DNA of 64,000 nt from Leifsonia aquatica (GTDB taxonomy: Bacteria > Actinomycetota > Actinomycetes > Actinomycetales > Microbacteriaceae): contig NZ_JACHVP010000001.1 in the NCBI RefSeq assembly GCF_014190775.1, positions 558,001 through 622,000 of the forward strand, read 5' to 3'. The notes beneath the pieces are model-generated. The model had not been told where the DNA came from. It worked only from the letters and a program-made list of their open reading frames with translations, and made no database searches. The position numbers were made by a program, and so were the translations under genes. Shown piece after piece: positions 47,358-56,906 of this stretch; position 1 is the first letter of the stretch, and every line of letters starts with the position of its first letter.

Positions 47358-50168
47358 GTGGCTGCAAAACCACGCGTACACGAGGTCGCGAGCGAGCTCG
47401 GCGTCGACAGCAAGGTCGCGCTCGCGAAGCTCAAGGAGATGGGCGAGTTCGTCAAGGGACCGTCCTCCAGCATCGAGCCCCCGGTCGCACGCAAGCTGCG
47501 TGCCGCCCTCGAGGCCGAAGGCTTCACCCCCGACAAGGCGGCTGCCGCCGCTCCCAAGGCGCCGGCTCCCGGCCCGCGCCCGGCTGCTCCGGGCCCGCGC
47601 CCGCAGGCCGCCGAGGCGGAGGCCGATTCCGGCGCTCCGAAGCCGCAGGCGCCGATGTCCGTCGCCGAGCGTCAGGCTGCTGCCGAGAAGGCCGCGGCTG
47701 AGAAGGCCGCTGCAGAGAAGGCCGCGGCTCAGACCGCCACGGAGGCCGCGCCCCAGGCCGGCACGCCGGCCGACGGTCCGTCCGATGCGGTGAAGCCGTC
47801 GTCGGCTCCCCGTCCCGGCGGCAGCGCCGGCGGCAACAGCAGCATCCCGCGTCCCGGCGCCCCGCGCCCGGGCAACAACCCGTACTCGTCCAACCAGGGC
47901 ATGGGCCAGCGCCCGAGCACCCCGCGTCCGGGCAACAACCCGTTCTCGAGCTCGCAGGGCATGGGCCAGCGTCCGACCCCCAGCAACATCCCGCGCCCCG
48001 CTCCGCCGCGTCCGGGCTCGCCGCGCATCGGCGCGCCGGGTCAGGGTGGCGGCCAGGGTCGTCCCGGCGGCAACCGCCAGGGCGGCGGCGCTCGTCCCGG
48101 CTTCCAGCAGCGCCCCGGCGGCGCCGGTGGCGGCGCGGGCTTCCAGCGCCCCGGCGGCGCACCGGGCACGGCCGGAGGCTTCTCCGGTCCCCGTCCGGGC
48201 GGTGGCGGCGGTCGCGGTCGTGGACCGGGCGGCGGCACGGCCGGCGCGTTCGGTCGCGGTGGCGGCAAGAGCAAGGCACGCAAGTCGAAGCGCGCGAAGC
48301 GTCAGGAATTCGAGATGCGGGAGGCCCCGTCGCTGGGCGGCGTGTCCGTTCCCCGCGGTGACGGCAACACCGTCGTCCGGCTGCGTCGCGGCTCCTCGAT
48401 CTCCGACTTCGCCGACAAGATCGACGCGAACCCCGCGTCGCTGGTCACCGTCCTCTTCCACCTGGGCGAGATGGCGACCGCGACCGAGTCTCTCGACGAG
48501 GCCACCTTCCAGATCCTCGGTGAGGAGCTGGGCTACAAGATCCAGGTCGTCTCCCCGGAGGACGAGGACAAGGAGCTCCTCGAGGGCTTCGACATCGACC
48601 TCGACGCCGAGCTGGAGAACGAGTCCGACGAGGACCTCGAGATCCGCCCGCCGGTGGTCACCGTCATGGGTCACGTCGACCACGGTAAGACGCGACTGCT
48701 CGACGCCATCCGCAGTGCGAACGTGGTGGAGGGCGAGGCCGGCGGCATCACCCAGCACATCGGTGCGTACCAGGTGTGGACCGAGCACGAGAACATCGAG
48801 CGCGCCATCACCTTCATCGACACCCCGGGTCACGAGGCGTTCACCGCCATGCGTGCCCGTGGTGCGCAGGTGACCGACATCGCGATCCTCGTGGTCGCGG
48901 CCGACGACGGCATCATGCCGCAGACGGTGGAGGCGCTCAACCACGCCCAGGCGGCCGGTGTGCCGATCGTGGTCGCGGTCAACAAGATCGACAAGCCCGA
49001 GGCCAACCCGGCCAAGGTGCGCCAGCAGCTGACCGAGTTCGGTCTGGTCGCCGAGGAGTACGGCGGCGACGTCATGTTCGTCGACGTCTCCGCGCGGAAC
49101 AACATCGGCATCCAGGACCTCCTGGACGCGGTGCTCCTCACCGCCGACGCCGGTCTCGACCTGCGTGCGAACCCGAACAAGGACGCCCGCGGCGTCGCGA
49201 TCGAGGCCAAGCTCGACAAGGGCCGCGGTGCGGTCGCGACCGTGCTCATCCAGTCCGGAACGCTGCGCGTCGGCGACGCGATCGTCGCCGGCACCGCCTA
49301 CGGCCGCGTGCGCGCCATGGCGGACGAGAACGGCGACCCGGTCTTCGAGGCCGCCCCGTCGCGTCCGGTCCAGGTGCAGGGTCTCTCCAGCGTCCCGCGC
49401 GCCGGTGACACCTTCCTCGTCACCGAGGAGGACCGCACCGCGCGTCAGATCGCCGAGAAGCGCGAGGCCGCCGAGCGCAACGCGCAGCTGGCGAAGGCCC
49501 GCAAGCGCATCTCGCTCGAGGACTTCACCCGTGCTCTGGAAGAGGGCAAGGTCGAGGCGCTCAACCTCATCATCAAGGGCGACGTGTCCGGTGCCGTGGA
49601 GGCGCTGGAGGAGTCGCTCATGAAGATCGAGGTCGACGACTCGGTGTCGCTGCGCATCCTGCACCGCGGCGTCGGTGCGATCACCGAGTCGGACATCGAC
49701 CTGGCGACCATCGACAACGCGATCGTGATCGGCTTCAACGTCCGCCCGGACGTCAAGGCCCGCGAGCGCGCTGCCCGCGAGGGTGTCGACGTGCGCTTCT
49801 ACTCGGTCATCTACAACGCGATCGAGGACATCGAGAACTCGCTCAAGGGCATGCTCAAGCCCGAGTTCGAAGAGGTCCAGTCGGGTGTGGCCGAGATCCG
49901 CGAGGTGTTCCGCTCCTCCAAGTTCGGCAACATCGCCGGTGTCATCGTCCGGTCCGGAACGATCACGCGCAACGCCAAGGCGCGCGTCATCCGCGACGGC
50001 GTCGTGGTGGGGGACAACCTCGCCATCGAGTCGCTGCGCCGGTTCAAGGACGACGTCACCGAGGTGCGTACGGACTTCGAAGCCGGTATCGGCCTCGGCA
50101 AGTACAACGACATCCAGATCGGCGACGAGATCGAGACGACCGAGCTTCGCGAGAAGCCCCGCGTCTAG
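47358..50168 (+). CDS. infB: Translation initiation factor IF-2
   Basis: This 936-residue GTPase delivers initiator tRNA to the ribosome. The N-terminal IF2_N helix ([22 protein letters not shown]) is followed by about 270 residues rich in Pro, Gly, Ala and Arg. These include two near-identical repeats of about 19 residues around [14 protein letters not shown] and [14 protein letters not shown]. The GTPase domain has GHVDHGKT at 438-445, DTPGHEAF and [10 protein letters not shown], then domains II-IV. The start is GTG with AGGAGA. The long disordered N-terminus is typical for high-GC Gram-positives. Confidence 0.97.
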   Translation: MAAKPRVHEVASELGVDSKVALAKLKEMGEFVKGPSSSIEPPVARKLRAALEAEGFTPDKAAAAAPKAPAPGPRPAAPGPRPQAAEAEADSGAPKPQAPMSVAERQAAAEKAAAEKAAAEKAAAQTATEAAPQAGTPADGPSDAVKPSSAPRPGGSAGGNSSIPRPGAPRPGNNPYSSNQGMGQRPSTPRPGNNPFSSSQGMGQRPTPSNIPRPAPPRPGSPRIGAPGQGGGQGRPGGNRQGGGARPGFQQRPGGAGGGAGFQRPGGAPGTAGGFSGPRPGGGGGRGRGPGGGTAGAFGRGGGKSKARKSKRAKRQEFEMREAPSLGGVSVPRGDGNTVVRLRRGSSISDFADKIDANPASLVTVLFHLGEMATATESLDEATFQILGEELGYKIQVVSPEDEDKELLEGFDIDLDAELENESDEDLEIRPPVVTVMGHVDHGKTRLLDAIRSANVVEGEAGGITQHIGAYQVWTEHENIERAITFIDTPGHEAFTAMRARGAQVTDIAILVVAADDGIMPQTVEALNHAQAAGVPIVVAVNKIDKPEANPAKVRQQLTEFGLVAEEYGGDVMFVDVSARNNIGIQDLLDAVLLTADAGLDLRANPNKDARGVAIEAKLDKGRGAVATVLIQSGTLRVGDAIVAGTAYGRVRAMADENGDPVFEAAPSRPVQVQGLSSVPRAGDTFLVTEEDRTARQIAEKREAAERNAQLAKARKRISLEDFTRALEEGKVEALNLIIKGDVSGAVEALEESLMKIEVDDSVSLRILHRGVGAITESDIDLATIDNAIVIGFNVRPDVKARERAAREGVDVRFYSVIYNAIEDIENSLKGMLKPEFEEVQSGVAEIREVFRSSKFGNIAGVIVRSGTITRNAKARVIRDGVVVGDNLAIESLRRFKDDVTEVRTDFEAGIGLGKYNDIQIGDEIETTELREKPRV

Positions 50169-50180
50169 ATCGATGCTCAG

Positions 50181-50212
50181 AAGGCCCGGCGGTTCATCCG
50201 CCGGGCCTTCCG
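50181..50212 (+). terminator. Hairpin after infB
   Basis: AAGGCCCGGCGG (50181-50192) and CCGCCGGGCCTT (50198-50209) form a perfect 12-bp stem with a TTCAT loop, 12 nt after the infB stop. There are few T residues afterwards, so readthrough into rbfA is possible. Confidence 0.7.
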
Positions 50213-50248
50213 GCTTCGCCACCACTGCGAAACGAAGGAGAAGCACTC

Positions 50249-50719
50249 ATGGCCGACCCGGCACGCGCGAGGAAGCTCGCCGACAGAATCAAGGTCATCA
50301 TCGCCAAGCGGCTCGACCGCGGTCTGCGCGATCCCCGTCTCGGTTTCGTGACGATCACGGACGTCCAGGTGACGGGTGACCTGCAGCACGCGACCGTGTT
50401 CTACACGGTCTACGGCACCGACGAGGAGCGCGAGGGCACGGCGGCGGCGCTCAAGGCCGCGACCGGCCTGCTCCGCACCGAGGTCGGCAAGAACATCACC
50501 GCCCGGCTGACGCCGACGCTGGAGTTCCAGCTCGACGCCATCCCGGAGAACGCCGCGCACATCGAGGACCTGCTCCGCGAGGCGCGCGAGCGCGACACCG
50601 CGGTGGCGGGGCTCGCGGCCGGTGCCGTCTACGCCGGCGACGAGGACCCGTACGTCAAGCCGCGCGACCTCGACGACGACGAGGCTGACGAGGCCGACGA
50701 GGCTGACGAAGAGGAATGA
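50249..50719 (+). CDS. rbfA: 30S ribosome-binding factor RbfA
   Basis: This 156-residue KH-fold protein helps mature 16S rRNA. The N-terminus ARARKLADRIKVIIAKRL is followed by RDPRLGFVTITDVQVTGDLQHATVFYTV and IPENAAHIEDLLREA. A C-terminal acidic tail with an ADEADEADEEE repeat is extra to the core and probably disordered. AAGGAG precedes the ATG. It closes the nusA-ylxR-infB-rbfA transcription-translation cluster. Confidence 0.95.
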   Translation: MADPARARKLADRIKVIIAKRLDRGLRDPRLGFVTITDVQVTGDLQHATVFYTVYGTDEEREGTAAALKAATGLLRTEVGKNITARLTPTLEFQLDAIPENAAHIEDLLREARERDTAVAGLAAGAVYAGDEDPYVKPRDLDDDEADEADEADEEE

Positions 50720-50725
50720 CCCCGT

Positions 50726-50783
50726 CGAGGTTCACGTCGTTGCGCTCATTCCGGCCGGTTTGACCGCAAGGACGTGAACCTCG
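50726..50783. terminator. 19-bp inverted repeat between rbfA and mutY
   Basis: The 19-nt arm at 50726-50744, beginning CGAGGTTCACGTC, is repeated inverted at 50765-50783 with a single mismatch, filling the gap between convergent stops at 50719 and 50785. It is a likely bidirectional terminator; neither side has a T-run. Confidence 0.65.
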
Positions 50784-50784
50784 G

Positions 50785-51654
50785 TTAGGGAAGGGTGTAG
50801 CCGCCCTGCGCTTCGACGGCCAGACCGTCGGCGAGCAGGCCCGCCAGCGCGCGGTCCCGCTGGGCCGCGTCGGGCCAGACGCCATCGAGCTCGGCTGCGG
50901 TCACCGGGATGTGCGACGCGCGCAGCTCGGCCATGATGAGTCCGCGCACCTGGCGGTCGCTGCCCTCGTACTTCTTCTGCACGGCTTTGCGCGGCCCGTC
51001 GTAGGCCGGATAGCCGGCCGCCCGCCAGGCGCACGTCGCTGCCAGCGGGCATCCGTCGCAGCGCGGGGTGCGGGCGACGCACACGATCGCGCCGAGCTCC
51101 ATCATGCCGGCGTTGAAGGCGGCCGCAGCCGGTCGATCGTCCGGGAGCAGAGCCTCCATCGCCGCGAGGTCGCGCCGCGCGCTCGGCGGACCGGGCTCGC
51201 CCTGCCCCTCGACGGCGCGGGCGATCACGCGCCGGATGTTGGTGTCGACGACGGGATGGCGCTCACCGTACGCGAAGACCGCGACGGCGCGGGCGGTGTA
51301 GTCGCCGATGCCGGGGAGAGCGAGCAGCTCGGTCACATCGTCGGGCACCACACCGCCGTGCCGCTCCGTGATCGCGACCGCCGCGGCGTGCAGCCAGAGG
51401 GCGCGGCGCGGATAGCCGAGGGACTGCCAGGCGCGCACGGCCTCGCCGGGCGGCACGGCGGCGAGGTCGGCCGGAGTCGGCCAGCGCTCCAGCCACTCTT
51501 CGAGACGCGGGATGACGCGGTTCACCGGCGTCTGCTGCAGCATGAACTCGCTGACCAAGGTGCCCCAGGCGGTGAAGCCGTCGCGGCGCCACGGCAGGTC
51601 GCGGCGGTTGGCGCGGTACCAGTCGACGACGGTCTCGGCGAAGGTGTCACGCAT
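50785..51654 (-). CDS. mutY: A/G-specific adenine glycosylase
   Basis: This 289-residue HhH-GPD enzyme removes adenine mispaired with 8-oxoguanine. The catalytic Glu region is FMLQQTPVNRV, the HhH motif LPGIGDYTARAVAVFAYG and the catalytic Asp in VVDTNIRRV are present. The four Fe-S cysteines follow the spacing C-x6-C-x2-C-x5-C (CVARTPRCDGCPLAATC). The usual C-terminal MutT-like domain is reduced to a short winged-helix-like tail. TACCCT on the minus strand ends 6 nt before the ATG, so the mRNA is probably leaderless. Confidence 0.93.
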   Translation of the reverse strand: MRDTFAETVVDWYRANRRDLPWRRDGFTAWGTLVSEFMLQQTPVNRVIPRLEEWLERWPTPADLAAVPPGEAVRAWQSLGYPRRALWLHAAAVAITERHGGVVPDDVTELLALPGIGDYTARAVAVFAYGERHPVVDTNIRRVIARAVEGQGEPGPPSARRDLAAMEALLPDDRPAAAAFNAGMMELGAIVCVARTPRCDGCPLAATCAWRAAGYPAYDGPRKAVQKKYEGSDRQVRGLIMAELRASHIPVTAAELDGVWPDAAQRDRALAGLLADGLAVEAQGGYTLP

Positions 51655-51696
51655 CCTTCGAGGGTAGTGCCAGGGCGGTCGGCCTATGCTCGGGGC

Positions 51697-52275
51697 ATGA
51701 GACTCCCGCCGACCCCGCGCGTGCTGCTCCTCCGGGAGGTGGTGGGGGCGATCCGTGCGGCGTCTCCGCTCGGCCGGGTCGTCGTCGCGGTGGACGGCGG
51801 TGGCGGGACGGCTGCTTTCGCCGACGATCTGGCGGAGGTGTTCCGCGAGGCGGGCGCGGACACGTTCCGCGCCTCCATCGGCGACTTCCACCGCTCGCGT
51901 GCCGCGCGGACCCGCCTCGGACCGGAGACGCCCGAGGACTACTACCGGTCGTCGTTCGACTACGTGACCCTGCGGCGGGTGCTGCTGGACCCGTTCCGCC
52001 TGGCGGGCAGCGCGGGCTTCCAGACCGCCGCCTTCGACGAGGAGCGGGACGTGCCGGTCGAGAGCCGCTGGGAGTCGGCGGGGCCGGATGCCGTGCTCGT
52101 CATCGACGGCGAGTTCCTGCTGCGACCCGAGCTGCGCGGCGAATGGAGCGCGTCGGTGCTGCTGGTGAACGCGCCCGAGTGGGAGCTGTACGAGCGGGAG
52201 GCGCGGCCGGCCGAGGTGGCGGACATCCTGGTGGACGACTCCGACCCGGCGCATCCGGTGCGCGTGGCCCGCTGA
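51697..52275 (+). CDS. Uridine kinase-like protein with degenerate P-loop
   Basis: This 192-residue protein aligns by pattern with actinobacterial uridine kinase/AAA-like proteins: VVVAVDGGGG near residues 28-37, IGDFHRSRAART, YYRSSFDYVTLRRVLLDPF, AVLVIDGEFLLRPEL and WSASVLLVNAP. However, the Walker A loop reads DGGGGTAAFADD and lacks the GKS/T lysine, so phosphate binding is likely lost or altered. TATGCT at 51685-51690, 6 nt before the ATG, indicates a leaderless mRNA. The promoter region is shared with divergent mutY, with only 42 bp between starts. Confidence 0.8.
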   Translation: MRLPPTPRVLLLREVVGAIRAASPLGRVVVAVDGGGGTAAFADDLAEVFREAGADTFRASIGDFHRSRAARTRLGPETPEDYYRSSFDYVTLRRVLLDPFRLAGSAGFQTAAFDEERDVPVESRWESAGPDAVLVIDGEFLLRPELRGEWSASVLLVNAPEWELYEREARPAEVADILVDDSDPAHPVRVAR

Positions 52276-52279
52276 CGTC

Positions 52280-53287
52280 TCAGCGCTGCAGCAGCGGGCG
52301 GAGGCGCGCGGCGACCGCCTCCGGCGGGATGAAGGCGCCGGAGCTCTCGACCTCGTGCACGAGCGCGGTGAGCGCGGCGTTCACCGGGGCCGCGCGACCG
52401 ATGGCCGCCGCCTCGGCCACGACGGCGCCGTTCAGGTAGTCGATCTCGCTGCGCTGTCCGCGCCGGATGCTCTGCAGCGTCGAGCCGGGGTTGGGCGTCG
52501 CGCCCATCCGCCGCCTCATGAGCAGCGGCACGGCTTGCGCGGCCCAGCGGGGGGCGCCGGCGACGAAGCGCAGGATGCGGTGATCGAGGCCCTGGATGCT
52601 GCCGTAGCGGATGCCGCGGTCGAGGCCGATTCGCGTCGCCTCCTGCATGCTCGCCGTGATGACGGCCCGCAGCCTCCGGTCGCCGAGTGTCTCCTGCGCG
52701 CTGAGCCCGGTGATCGCGGGCATCGCGTTGACCTGGTTGACGATGAGCTTGGTCCACTGGCAGCCCGTGAAGTTCTCGACGGCGAAGGCGGGCATCGCGG
52801 CGTCGAGGATGCGCGCGGCCTCCACCGCGGCAGCGGGAGGCGGTCCGTCGCCCGCGCCGAGGTAGGTGTTGGCGGTCGTGGTCACGGTGATGCGGCCGGG
52901 GGAGAGGTAGCTGGAGGCGTAGAGGGCGAGGGCGCCCACGCAGTTCGCGTCCGGCAGCAGCTCGGCGGCCTGGCGCAGACCGGCGAGGCCGTTCTGGACG
53001 ACGACGACGGTGATGCCGCGCAGGAGGTGTGCGTTCTCCTCGATGGCGGCTCGGGCGTCCTGCGCCTTCGTGCAGAGGAAGACCAGCTCGGGTGCGGTCT
53101 GCAGCGTCTCCGCCGCCTCCACGCGGGCGATGTGCTCGCCCCAGCCGCCGTCGAGGCGGAGCCCGTCCGCGCGGATGGCCGCGAGGTGGTCGCCGCGGGC
53201 GGTCACTTCGACGAGATGTCCGACGCGGTCGAGCAGCGCCGCGACGGCGCCGCCGATCGCTCCTGCTCCGATGACGCCGATCCGCAC
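52280..53287 (-). CDS. 2-dehydropantoate 2-reductase family protein
   Basis: This 335-residue protein of the ApbA/PanE family has the NADP-binding motif RIGVIGAGAIGGAVA at the N-terminus, FLCTKAQD, VVQNGL and the C-terminal domain with WTKLIVNQVNAMPAI (catalytic Lys/Asn region) and RGQRSEIDYLNGAVV. It may reduce ketopantoate for coenzyme A synthesis, or act on a related 2-oxo acid; paralogues are common. The start is GTG, and TAGGCT lies 7 nt upstream without a Shine-Dalgarno. Confidence 0.87.
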   Translation of the reverse strand: MRIGVIGAGAIGGAVAALLDRVGHLVEVTARGDHLAAIRADGLRLDGGWGEHIARVEAAETLQTAPELVFLCTKAQDARAAIEENAHLLRGITVVVVQNGLAGLRQAAELLPDANCVGALALYASSYLSPGRITVTTTANTYLGAGDGPPPAAAVEAARILDAAMPAFAVENFTGCQWTKLIVNQVNAMPAITGLSAQETLGDRRLRAVITASMQEATRIGLDRGIRYGSIQGLDHRILRFVAGAPRWAAQAVPLLMRRRMGATPNPGSTLQSIRRGQRSEIDYLNGAVVAEAAAIGRAAPVNAALTALVHEVESSGAFIPPEAVAARLRPLLQR

Positions 53288-53354
53288 GACGTCCAGCCTA
53301 CGACGAGTGCGTCGGCCGGACGGCGTGCGGATCGGTGGTCGGCGATCGGAACGG

Positions 53355-54860
53355 TCAGGCGATCGGGATGGCCGTGGGGGCGTCGACCGGAGCGGCGGCG
53401 GATCCCGACGCGGTGTCCTCCGCCTCGTGGTCGGCGGCGGCCGCGGCCAGACGCGCGGCGAGCCGACGCCCCGGCAGGGCGAGCGCGATCACGGCGGCGA
53501 GGGCGAGCACGGCCGCGCCGACCCAGACGGCCGGGATGGCCGCGTCCACGTAGCCGGTCGGGGTCAGGGTGCCACCCGCCCCCGTGAACACCGCGGTGAG
53601 GACCGCGACGCCGAGGGCGACGCCGATCTCGCGCAGGGTGGAGTTCGTTCCGGACGCCTTCGCGTGGTCGGCCGGGCGCATGTTCGCGAGGACGGCGGTC
53701 GAGCTCGGGGCGAAGACCAGCCCCATCCCGATGCCGGCGAGCAGGAACGGCGGCCAGATCTCGGAGTAGGCGACGGTGGCGGAGAGGGTCAGGGCGATCC
53801 AGCCCATCGAGACCGTGAGCAGCACGAGTCCGACGACGATGGGCAGGCGGGTGCCGGTCCGCGACGAGACGAGACCGGTCAGCGGAGCGACGATCATCGG
53901 GGCGAGCGTCCACGGCATCGTCATGACACCGGCCTCGAGGGGCGTGTGCCCCTGCACCACTTGGAGGAACTGGATCAGGATGAACACGGCCCCGAAGATC
54001 CCGAAGCTGAACGTCATGCCGACGAGGTTCGCCGCGGTGAAGCTGCGGTCGCGGAAGAGGCGCAGGGGGAGGAGCGGAGCTGGCGTGCGCGACTCCCAGA
54101 GCACGAACGCCACCAGCAGCACGCCGCCGCCGATGAGGGAGATGAGCACCTCCGCGCTGTCCCAGCCCGCGTCGTTGCCGCGGACGATGCCGTAGACCAG
54201 TCCGAAGACACCGGGGGCGGCGAGGAGCAGGCCGACGATGTCGGAGCGCACGCGGGCGCCGAAGCTGTTGGGCAGCGCGAGGAGCACCAGTGGCACGGCG
54301 ATGACGCCGAGCGGGACGTTCAGCCAGAAGATCGCCTGCCAGTTCCATCCCTCGACGACGGCGCCGCCGATGAGCGGGCCGAGCGCGACGCCGAGGCCGG
54401 AGATCCCGCCCCAGATGCCGATGGCGGCCGGGCGGAGGCGCGCGCTCACGCTGCCGGCGAGCAGGGTGAGGGAGAGCGGGAGGAGCGCTGCGGCCCCGGC
54501 GCCCTGCACGGCGCGCGCCGTGATGAGCATCCACGGTTCGGTGGCGAGGGCCGCCGCCGCGCTGGAGAGGGTGAAGACGACGATGCCGCCGAGGAAGACG
54601 CTGCGGCGGCCGAAGCGGTCGCCCAGGCCGACGGCCATGAGCATGAGCGTCGCGAAGCTGAGGGTGTAGGCGTTGACGACCCATTGGAGCTCCTCGATCG
54701 AGGCGCTGAGGTCGCGGGCGATCACGGGGAGGGCGCTCGTGACGACGAGGTTGTCCAGGGTCGCCATGAACATCGGCAGGGAGGCCGCCACGATGGCGAG
54801 CCACACCGGGATGCGGTGGCCCGCGATGGTGCGGGCCGGTGCGGAGTCTGTTGCGGTCAT
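53355..54860 (-). CDS. MFS multidrug transporter, DHA2 (EmrB/QacA) family
   Basis: This 501-residue proton-coupled drug/proton antiporter has 14 predicted membrane helices. Family features are MATLDNLVVTSALPVIARDL (motif D1), GLGDRFGRRSVFLGG (motif A) and RAVQGAGAAALLPLSL (motif C-like). The C-terminus is Ala-rich. It is divergent from a tetR gene, with two operator-like repeats between them, so expression is probably inducible by a toxic compound. AGGAAGC precedes the ATG. Confidence 0.93.
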   Translation of the reverse strand: MTATDSAPARTIAGHRIPVWLAIVAASLPMFMATLDNLVVTSALPVIARDLSASIEELQWVVNAYTLSFATLMLMAVGLGDRFGRRSVFLGGIVVFTLSSAAAALATEPWMLITARAVQGAGAAALLPLSLTLLAGSVSARLRPAAIGIWGGISGLGVALGPLIGGAVVEGWNWQAIFWLNVPLGVIAVPLVLLALPNSFGARVRSDIVGLLLAAPGVFGLVYGIVRGNDAGWDSAEVLISLIGGGVLLVAFVLWESRTPAPLLPLRLFRDRSFTAANLVGMTFSFGIFGAVFILIQFLQVVQGHTPLEAGVMTMPWTLAPMIVAPLTGLVSSRTGTRLPIVVGLVLLTVSMGWIALTLSATVAYSEIWPPFLLAGIGMGLVFAPSSTAVLANMRPADHAKASGTNSTLREIGVALGVAVLTAVFTGAGGTLTPTGYVDAAIPAVWVGAAVLALAAVIALALPGRRLAARLAAAAADHEAEDTASGSAAAPVDAPTAIPIA

Positions 54861-54902
54861 GGGCGGGCTTCCTGTTCGCGGATCGGGTGCCGAATCAATG
54901 TT

Positions 54903-54945
54903 GTAATCGAATGATTACTCCGCACTTTAGTAATCGACTGATAAC
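54903..54945. promoter_or_regulatory. Two operators between MFS and tetR genes
   Basis: GTAATCGAATGATTAC (54903-54918) is a 6+4+6 palindrome, and a second copy, GTAATCGACTGATAAC (54930-54945), begins 27 bp later. The second overlaps TAACCT (54942-54947), the likely tetR -10 box, 7 nt from the tetR GTG. Paired sites of this kind are standard for TetR dimers. Confidence 0.65.
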
Positions 54946-54954
54946 CTGTCAAGC

Positions 54955-55587
54955 GTGACGGACAAGATCAGCGAGCGGATCCCCTCGGCCGAGCGCCGGG
55001 AGCAGATCCTCGGCGCCGCGGGGCGCGTGTTCGGCGAACGCGGCTACTTCGGCGCGACCACCGACCAGATCGCCAAGGCGGCCGGCATCAGTCAGCCCTA
55101 CGTGGTGCGGATGTTCGGAGGCAAGGAGAACCTCTTCGTCGAGGTGCTCGGCCGCGCGCTCGACACGCTGCTCGTCGCCTTCACCGAGACGATCGGGGAG
55201 TGGAACGCCCAGGGCCGCCCGGCCGGTGACAACGAGAGCGAGCGCAAGGAGATCAGCCGCCGCCTCGGGCTCACGTACGTCAACCTGATCGAGGACCGCG
55301 GCATCCTCCTCTCCCTGATGCAGGCGTTCGGGATGGGCCACGACCCCGTCATCGGCGGCAAGGCGCGCGCCGGCTTCATCGCGATCTACCGCATGCTCCG
55401 CGAGGACGCCGGATTCGAAGCAGACGAGGCGCGATCGTTCCTGGCCGAGGGGATGCTGCTGAACACCCTCCTGGGGCTGCGCCTGCCCGACGAGTACGGC
55501 GACGACCCGTGCGCGACCGAGCTGCTCGAGAGCACGTTCCGCACCAAGCTCCAGCTCGTGCTCGACACCACCGGGGCCGACGCGTGA
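54955..55587 (+). CDS. TetR-family regulator of the divergent MFS pump
   Basis: This 210-residue TetR/AcrR protein has the HTH at RREQILGAAGRVFGERGYFG, then TTDQIAKAAGISQPYVVRMFGGKENL. The effector domain is helical with no recognisable ligand motif. The GTG start is 7 nt after a TAACCT -10 box, so it is probably leaderless and autoregulated by the two upstream sites. Its stop overlaps the truB GTG (GTGA at 55584-55587), so a stress regulator is translationally coupled to a tRNA-modification gene, which is unusual. Confidence 0.9.
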   Translation: MTDKISERIPSAERREQILGAAGRVFGERGYFGATTDQIAKAAGISQPYVVRMFGGKENLFVEVLGRALDTLLVAFTETIGEWNAQGRPAGDNESERKEISRRLGLTYVNLIEDRGILLSLMQAFGMGHDPVIGGKARAGFIAIYRMLREDAGFEADEARSFLAEGMLLNTLLGLRLPDEYGDDPCATELLESTFRTKLQLVLDTTGADA

Positions 55588-56492
55588 CCGGCAGCGGGCT
55601 GCTCCTGGTCGACAAGCCCGGCGGCATGACGAGCCATGACGTCGTCTCACGGGTGCGACGCCTCGCCGGGACCCGCAAGGTCGGCCACGCCGGGACGCTG
55701 GACCCGATGGCGACCGGCCTCCTCATCGTCGGCGTGAACTCCTCCACCCGGCTCCTCACCTACATCGTCGGCGCCGACAAGGAGTACTTCGCGACCATCC
55801 GCCTCGGCTCCACGACCACGACCGACGACGCGGAGGGCGACGAGACCGCCCGCGCCGATGCCGGGGAGATCGCCGCGGTCGAGGGCGCTGCGATCCGCGC
55901 CGGGATCGCCGAGCTGACGGGCGAGATCCAGCAGGTGCCGAGCGCCGTCAGCGCCATCAAGGTCGACGGCAAGCGTGCCTACGCCCGCGTCCGGGCGGGG
56001 GAGGAGGTCGTGCTCGAGCCGCGTGCGGTCACCGTGAGCGAGTTCGAGCTCCTCGACGAGCGGCGCTCGGCCGACGCGATCGACCTGGACGTGCGCGTCG
56101 TGTGCTCGTCCGGCACCTACATCCGCTCGCTCGCCCGCGACCTCGGCGCCGGACTCGGGGTCGGCGGCCACCTGTCCGCCCTCCGCCGCACCCGCGTCGG
56201 CGACTACGACGTGCGCGACGCCCACGACCTCGATACGCTCGATCCGGAGACGGCGCTGCTGCCGGCGGTGGACGCGGCCACGGCGCTCTTCGAGCGCCTC
56301 GACCTCACCGAGCAGCAGGCGATCGACCTGACGCACGGCCGCCGCATCCACCTCGCCGACCGGGAAGGACCGGGCGGCGTCCCGGTCGCCGCCGTCGCGC
56401 CGACCGGCCACCTGGTGGGGCTCGTCGAGTTCCGCGGAAAGGAAGCGCGCACCCTCGTGAATTTCCCGACGGACGAGATCGCCACGGCATGA
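55584..56492 (+). CDS. truB: tRNA pseudouridine(55) synthase TruB
   Basis: This 302-residue enzyme forms pseudouridine 55 in the T-loop of tRNA. LLLVDKPGGMTSHDVV and the catalytic Asp40 in GHAGTLDPMATG are canonical; SGTYIRSLARDLG and a C-terminal PUA-like domain follow. The start is GTG 55584, overlapping the tetR stop, which gives the normal family N-terminus. It overlaps a small membrane-protein gene by 4 nt. truB usually lies between rbfA and ribF, and here about 5 kb of other genes has come between rbfA and truB. Confidence 0.96.
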   Translation: MTGSGLLLVDKPGGMTSHDVVSRVRRLAGTRKVGHAGTLDPMATGLLIVGVNSSTRLLTYIVGADKEYFATIRLGSTTTTDDAEGDETARADAGEIAAVEGAAIRAGIAELTGEIQQVPSAVSAIKVDGKRAYARVRAGEEVVLEPRAVTVSEFELLDERRSADAIDLDVRVVCSSGTYIRSLARDLGAGLGVGGHLSALRRTRVGDYDVRDAHDLDTLDPETALLPAVDAATALFERLDLTEQQAIDLTHGRRIHLADREGPGGVPVAAVAPTGHLVGLVEFRGKEARTLVNFPTDEIATA

Positions 56493-56857
56493 TCGAGTGG
56501 TTCACCACGGTCCAGGTGATCGTCGCCTGCGCCGCCGGCCTCCTGTGCCTCGTGCTCGGCTTCGCCGGCCGCGTGCCGAACGACCTCACGATGGGCGCCG
56601 TCGCGCTGGTAGAACTGCTGCTGATCGCCCAGCTCGTCGTCACGATCGTGTCGCCCGCAGTCGGGAACGAGCCGAGCGGCAGCCTCCCCGAGTTCTACAT
56701 CTACCTGATCTCGGCGCTCATCCTCCCGGCCGCCGGCGGCTTCTGGGCCCTCATCGAGCGCAACCGCTGGAGCACGGTCATCCTGGGCGGCGTCTGCCTC
56801 GCCATCGCCGTCATGGTGTACCGGATGGGGCAGATCTGGTTCGTGCAGGGCGCCTGA
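56489..56857 (+). CDS. Small four-helix membrane protein
   Basis: This 122-residue integral membrane protein has hydrophobic segments near residues 8-26, 33-53, 66-90 and 95-115, with a conserved-looking FYIYLISALILPAAGGFWALIERNRW region. It resembles uncharacterised proteins found between truB and ribF in Microbacteriaceae. Function is unknown. The ATG overlaps the truB stop, so it is translated from the same message. Confidence 0.75.
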   Translation: MIEWFTTVQVIVACAAGLLCLVLGFAGRVPNDLTMGAVALVELLLIAQLVVTIVSPAVGNEPSGSLPEFYIYLISALILPAAGGFWALIERNRWSTVILGGVCLAIAVMVYRMGQIWFVQGA

Positions 56858-56906
56858 GCCCGCGCGCGCCGCGAGCCCGCCGCGGACGCGAATAGAATCG
56901 TCTTCG

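Noticed and set aside
47097..50246. A 1049-codon open frame antisense to infB
   Set aside because: It is a composition artefact opposite the long GC-rich IF-2 gene; no domain is recognisable.
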